A stretch of 64,000 nt of DNA, from contig NZ_JAJFAV010000019.1 in the NCBI RefSeq assembly GCF_020711235.1, positions 58,553 to 122,552 of the forward strand, written 5' to 3'. This document shows positions 60,311 to 64,000 of this stretch, piece after piece (positions within the stretch are counted from its first letter, which is position 1; every line of letters begins with the position of its first letter). A program made the position numbers and the translations under genes. The notes below the pieces were generated by a model, which made no database searches, had not been told where the DNA came from, and worked only from the letters and a program-made list of their open reading frames with translations. The DNA is from Hymenobacter sp. 15J16-1T3B (GTDB taxonomy: Bacteria; Bacteroidota; Bacteroidia; Cytophagales; Hymenobacteraceae).

Positions 60311-61618
60311 ATGACGCACCAATACGTCGCCCTGCCGGCCCGGCCCCGTACCTCAGCCACCCCAAACCTGCTCTGGCTGGGCATGATTATCGGCCTGGAG
60401 CGCCTGAGCTACTACGGCACCCGCAGCGTCCTCGCTACTTTTCTGGTGGAGCAGCTGCAGGTGCCGCGGACCCGGGTTGGTCCTTTGCTTACCACCCTCG
60501 ATGCGCTGCTATGCCTGCTGCCGCTGGTCGGGGCGTTTATTGCCGACCGGTATTGGGGCTTGGCCCGGGCCCGGCTGGCCGGCGGCGTGGTGCTGTTGCT
60601 GGGGCAGCTGGTGCTGGTCGGGGCCAGTCTGAGCAGTGCGTTGGCCTGGGAGCTGGTATGCGTCGGCCTGGTGCTACAGGTTTTGGGCAATGCCCTGCTG
60701 GCACCTGCCCTTTATACTACGGTAGGCCAGCTTTTCGCCCGCGACGCGCGCAACCAGCTGACGGGCTTCGTGCTGCTGACGGCCTTTGTCATGGCCGGCG
60801 CGTTCATGGCGTCAACGATGGTTCTGCCCCTGGCCTCGGGGTTTGGCTACCCCACCGGTCTGGGCATGACCGCCGCCAGTGCCGCCGCGGTGCTCATGTT
60901 GCTGGCGCTGCTGCCCAAGGCGGGCGCCGTGGAAACCGAAGAATCCGCCCTGGCGAATCGACCGTGGCTCGGGCCGGCGGCTGGGCTAACGGCCCTGGCA
61001 GCCGGTAGCGCCTGGTGGCTGTTGCGGGCTGAGCCTGCCTGGGCGCTGCAGGTGCTCAGCGCCGGACTGGCGGCAGTGGCCCTGGGCTACTGTAGTTTCC
61101 GGGCCGGCCTCGGCGCGCTGGGCTTGCTGGTCGCGCTCATGCTGCTTGACGTGCTGGCAGTGGCGTTGATGGTGCTAATGCCCAACCTGACTTACGATGG
61201 CGTGCAAATGAGTTCGGCGCTGAGCGTCGGGCTGATGGTCGTCGCGCCATTGATAGGGCTGCTGCTCGCCTGGCTATGGGTCAGTCGGCAGCCGGCCAGC
61301 GCACCGGGTATGCTGCGCCGCTTGGTCGTGGCGTGCGTAGCCGCGCTTGGCGCCTCCGCAGCGCTGTGGGCAGCTGCGCTGGCTCTGAACACCACGCCCA
61401 CCGCCGTATCCTCGTCAGCGAACAGCTGGGCGCTGGCCTTGGCGGGCATGGCGCTTCTGTATCCGGCCAACAACGTCCTGAACGTGCTGCTGCCCACGCT
61501 GACGGCGCAGCGGGCGCCCGTCCGGTACCTGGCGCTGCTGATGGCGGCCGGGTTCAACATGAGCCGCCTCGGCGGGGTACTGGGCGAGGTACTGCTCGAT
61601 TGGTGGCAAGGTAGCTAG
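60311..61618 (+). CDS. Divergent POT-family transporter paralogue
   Basis: A 435-residue membrane protein clearly related to the preceding POT gene: GMIIGLERLSYYGTRSVLATFLVEQL aligns with the EMWERFSYYG helix and LVGAFIADRYWGLARARLAGG with GGYVADRYWGN. It has lost the first glutamate of ExxER (the position is Ile/Gly-rich) and the second PTR signature is changed to GNALLAPALYTTVGQLFARDARNQLTGFVLL. It is about 140 residues shorter, with fewer helices. It may transport something else, or without proton coupling, or be drifting. The reading frame is open throughout. Confidence 0.85.
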   Translation: MTHQYVALPARPRTSATPNLLWLGMIIGLERLSYYGTRSVLATFLVEQLQVPRTRVGPLLTTLDALLCLLPLVGAFIADRYWGLARARLAGGVVLLLGQLVLVGASLSSALAWELVCVGLVLQVLGNALLAPALYTTVGQLFARDARNQLTGFVLLTAFVMAGAFMASTMVLPLASGFGYPTGLGMTAASAAAVLMLLALLPKAGAVETEESALANRPWLGPAAGLTALAAGSAWWLLRAEPAWALQVLSAGLAAVALGYCSFRAGLGALGLLVALMLLDVLAVALMVLMPNLTYDGVQMSSALSVGLMVVAPLIGLLLAWLWVSRQPASAPGMLRRLVVACVAALGASAALWAAALALNTTPTAVSSSANSWALALAGMALLYPANNVLNVLLPTLTAQRAPVRYLALLMAAGFNMSRLGGVLGEVLLDWWQGS

Positions 61619-61637
61619 AGCGCGCCGTTTGTAAAGC

Positions 61638-61674
61638 AAAAAGCCCCGCCGGCGCAGTGCCGGCGGGGCTTTTT
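61638..61674. terminator. Bidirectional terminator between the POT paralogue and groEL
   Basis: Arms AAAAAGCCCCGCCGGC and GCCGGCGGGGCTTTTT around a short loop between convergent stop codons. Confidence 0.9.
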
Positions 61675-61708
61675 CATAAACCAGAGCGGAAAGCTCGGGT
61701 CGGCTGAA

Positions 61709-63364
<1,656 letters not shown>

Positions 63365-63388
63365 CTATGATGTTTTAGGCGGGAATGA

Positions 63389-63679
63389 TTACAGGATGGC
63401 GAAAATGTCCGATTCGCGCATGATCAGGTAGTCCTGACCGTCCACGGTGATTTCGGTGCCGGCGTACTTGCCATAGAGCACCTGGTCGCCCACCGATACC
63501 GAGGGCTTCACCAAAGTGCCGTTGTCGGCCACTTTGCCTTCGCCTACGGCTACGACTTCGCCGCGCTGCGGCTTTTCCTTAGCCGTGTCGGGGATGATGA
63601 TGCCCGACTTGGTTTTCTCTTCGGCGGCAGCCGGTGCGATGATGACGCGGTCGGCCAGCGGTTTGATGCTAACTGCCAT
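63389..63679 (-). CDS. groS: Co-chaperonin GroES
   Basis: A 96-residue GroES with [43 protein letters not shown] and [25 protein letters not shown], including the mobile loop. It forms the lid of the GroEL ring and is the first gene of the operon. The leader lacks a CIRCE-type repeat; the regulator cannot be named from the sequence. Confidence 0.98.
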   Translation of the reverse strand: MAVSIKPLADRVIIAPAAAEEKTKSGIIIPDTAKEKPQRGEVVAVGEGKVADNGTLVKPSVSVGDQVLYGKYAGTEITVDGQDYLIMRESDIFAIL

Positions 63680-63936
63680 ACTGTGGTGTTAGGTTTGGTA
63701 TGTTGAAGTTGGAGGGAAAGACTACTAGCGAGTCGGCAGCGGCGGGGCATTTCTTGTGCCAGCTACGGCCAATCGGCCCAAAACTGACAGAATGCCCCCG
63801 TACGGGGAACTTTCTGCTCGAGTTATGGCACCCGGCCTGACACGAAGCTGACAGGACGGCGGCCGGGGCGGCGCAAGTATAGGCAAACTGCCACCGGAAT
63901 ACCGCAAAAAAGAACCGGCGGGGTTTCGCCGCCGGG
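63680..63936. other. Region upstream of groES, no gene seen
   Basis: It must hold the groESL promoter. TATACTTG on the minus strand near 63885-63892 is one base off the TAnnTTTG box, and no heat-shock inverted repeat is evident. Confidence 0.4.
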
Positions 63937-64000
63937 GGAAGGCGGCGGGGGGGAGCGGGGGGGGGGGGGGGAGGGGGGCGGGGGGGGGGGGGGGGGGGGG
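63937..64000. other. Poly-G end, probably artefact
   Basis: Almost pure G, interrupted by a few A and C. This does not look like genome sequence of this organism; it resembles the poly-G produced at read ends by two-colour sequencers, or low-complexity mis-assembly at a contig end. Confidence 0.8.

Overview
The window looks like a chromosomal segment of a high-GC member of the Bacteroidota, most like Hymenobacter or a close relative (inference from gene content; no search was run). The evidence is Bacteroidota-type promoter boxes (TAnnTTTG, sometimes with TTG/TTTG about 17-21 bp upstream), lineage-typical families (DUF3127, DUF4159, M28 and M1 peptidases, OmpA-type lipid-anchored or exported proteins, TIGR01777 epimerase with a GbsR regulator) and a very GC-rich coding bias that creates long antisense shadow ORFs. 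I see no transposase, integrase, phage gene or CRISPR array. Layout: 1-6.6 kb holds a cut-off DUF3127 gene, a convergent isoaspartyl peptidase/cyanophycinase pair (cyanophycin or beta-aspartyl peptide breakdown), an M1 aminopeptidase and an L,D-transpeptidase lipoprotein. 6.6-8.4 kb is an AT-rich patch with an XRE regulator, a long non-coding stretch and a tiny lipoprotein. 8.5-25 kb contains an RhlE-type helicase, a NUDIX hydrolase, the RNA 3'-end methyltransferase Hen1, a sulfurtransferase, a DoxX/HxlR divergent pair, a large OmpA-like protein, an SMI1/KNR4 protein and the three-domain RNA repair enzyme Pnkp, followed by an M28 peptidase and a TMEM175-like channel. 25-30.7 kb is a minus-strand sugar-metabolism run (6-phosphogluconate dehydrogenase, cyclase family protein, GH63-like glucosidase, SDR dehydrogenase). 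31-34.5 kb is a four-gene plus-strand operon led by a 42-bp perfect palindrome and carrying its own GbsR/MarR regulator. 34.7-39.1 kb has two different PolB-fold nucleotidyltransferases of the RlaP/YcgL type around a cupin gene, a small secreted basic protein and an ADP-ribosylglycohydrolase with an unusual leader. 39.2-43.1 kb has accA, two identical tRNA-Asp genes in a 121-bp direct repeat flanking an FKBP prolyl isomerase, and a second member of the small secreted family. 43.1-47.5 kb is a plus-strand run of MBL hydrolase, patatin, acyltransferase, PAF-acetylhydrolase-like lipoprotein and an Ada-type fusion. 47.5-56.6 kb is mixed: DUF4159, a Crp/Fnr regulator with a membrane protein, rsmE, an S1/P1 nuclease, oxidoreductases, and a tandem pair of unknown paralogues preceded by a translationally coupled small membrane ORF. 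56.6-63.7 kb has pckA, two POT-family transporters (the second divergent) and groES-groEL. The last ~60 bases are almost pure G and look like a sequencing or assembly artefact. The most interesting theme is RNA end repair: Hen1 and Pnkp, usually neighbours, are here 5.7 kb apart on the same strand, and 13-15 kb further on lie two RlaP-like nucleotidyltransferases and an ADP-ribosylglycohydrolase. Whether these work together is inference; each family call is supported by visible motifs. Other candidates for new biology are the THRPNY small secreted proteins, the tandem NIC(L/F)QC paralogues, the candidate attenuator or small RNA before the ADP-ribosylglycohydrolase, and several strong palindromic operators.
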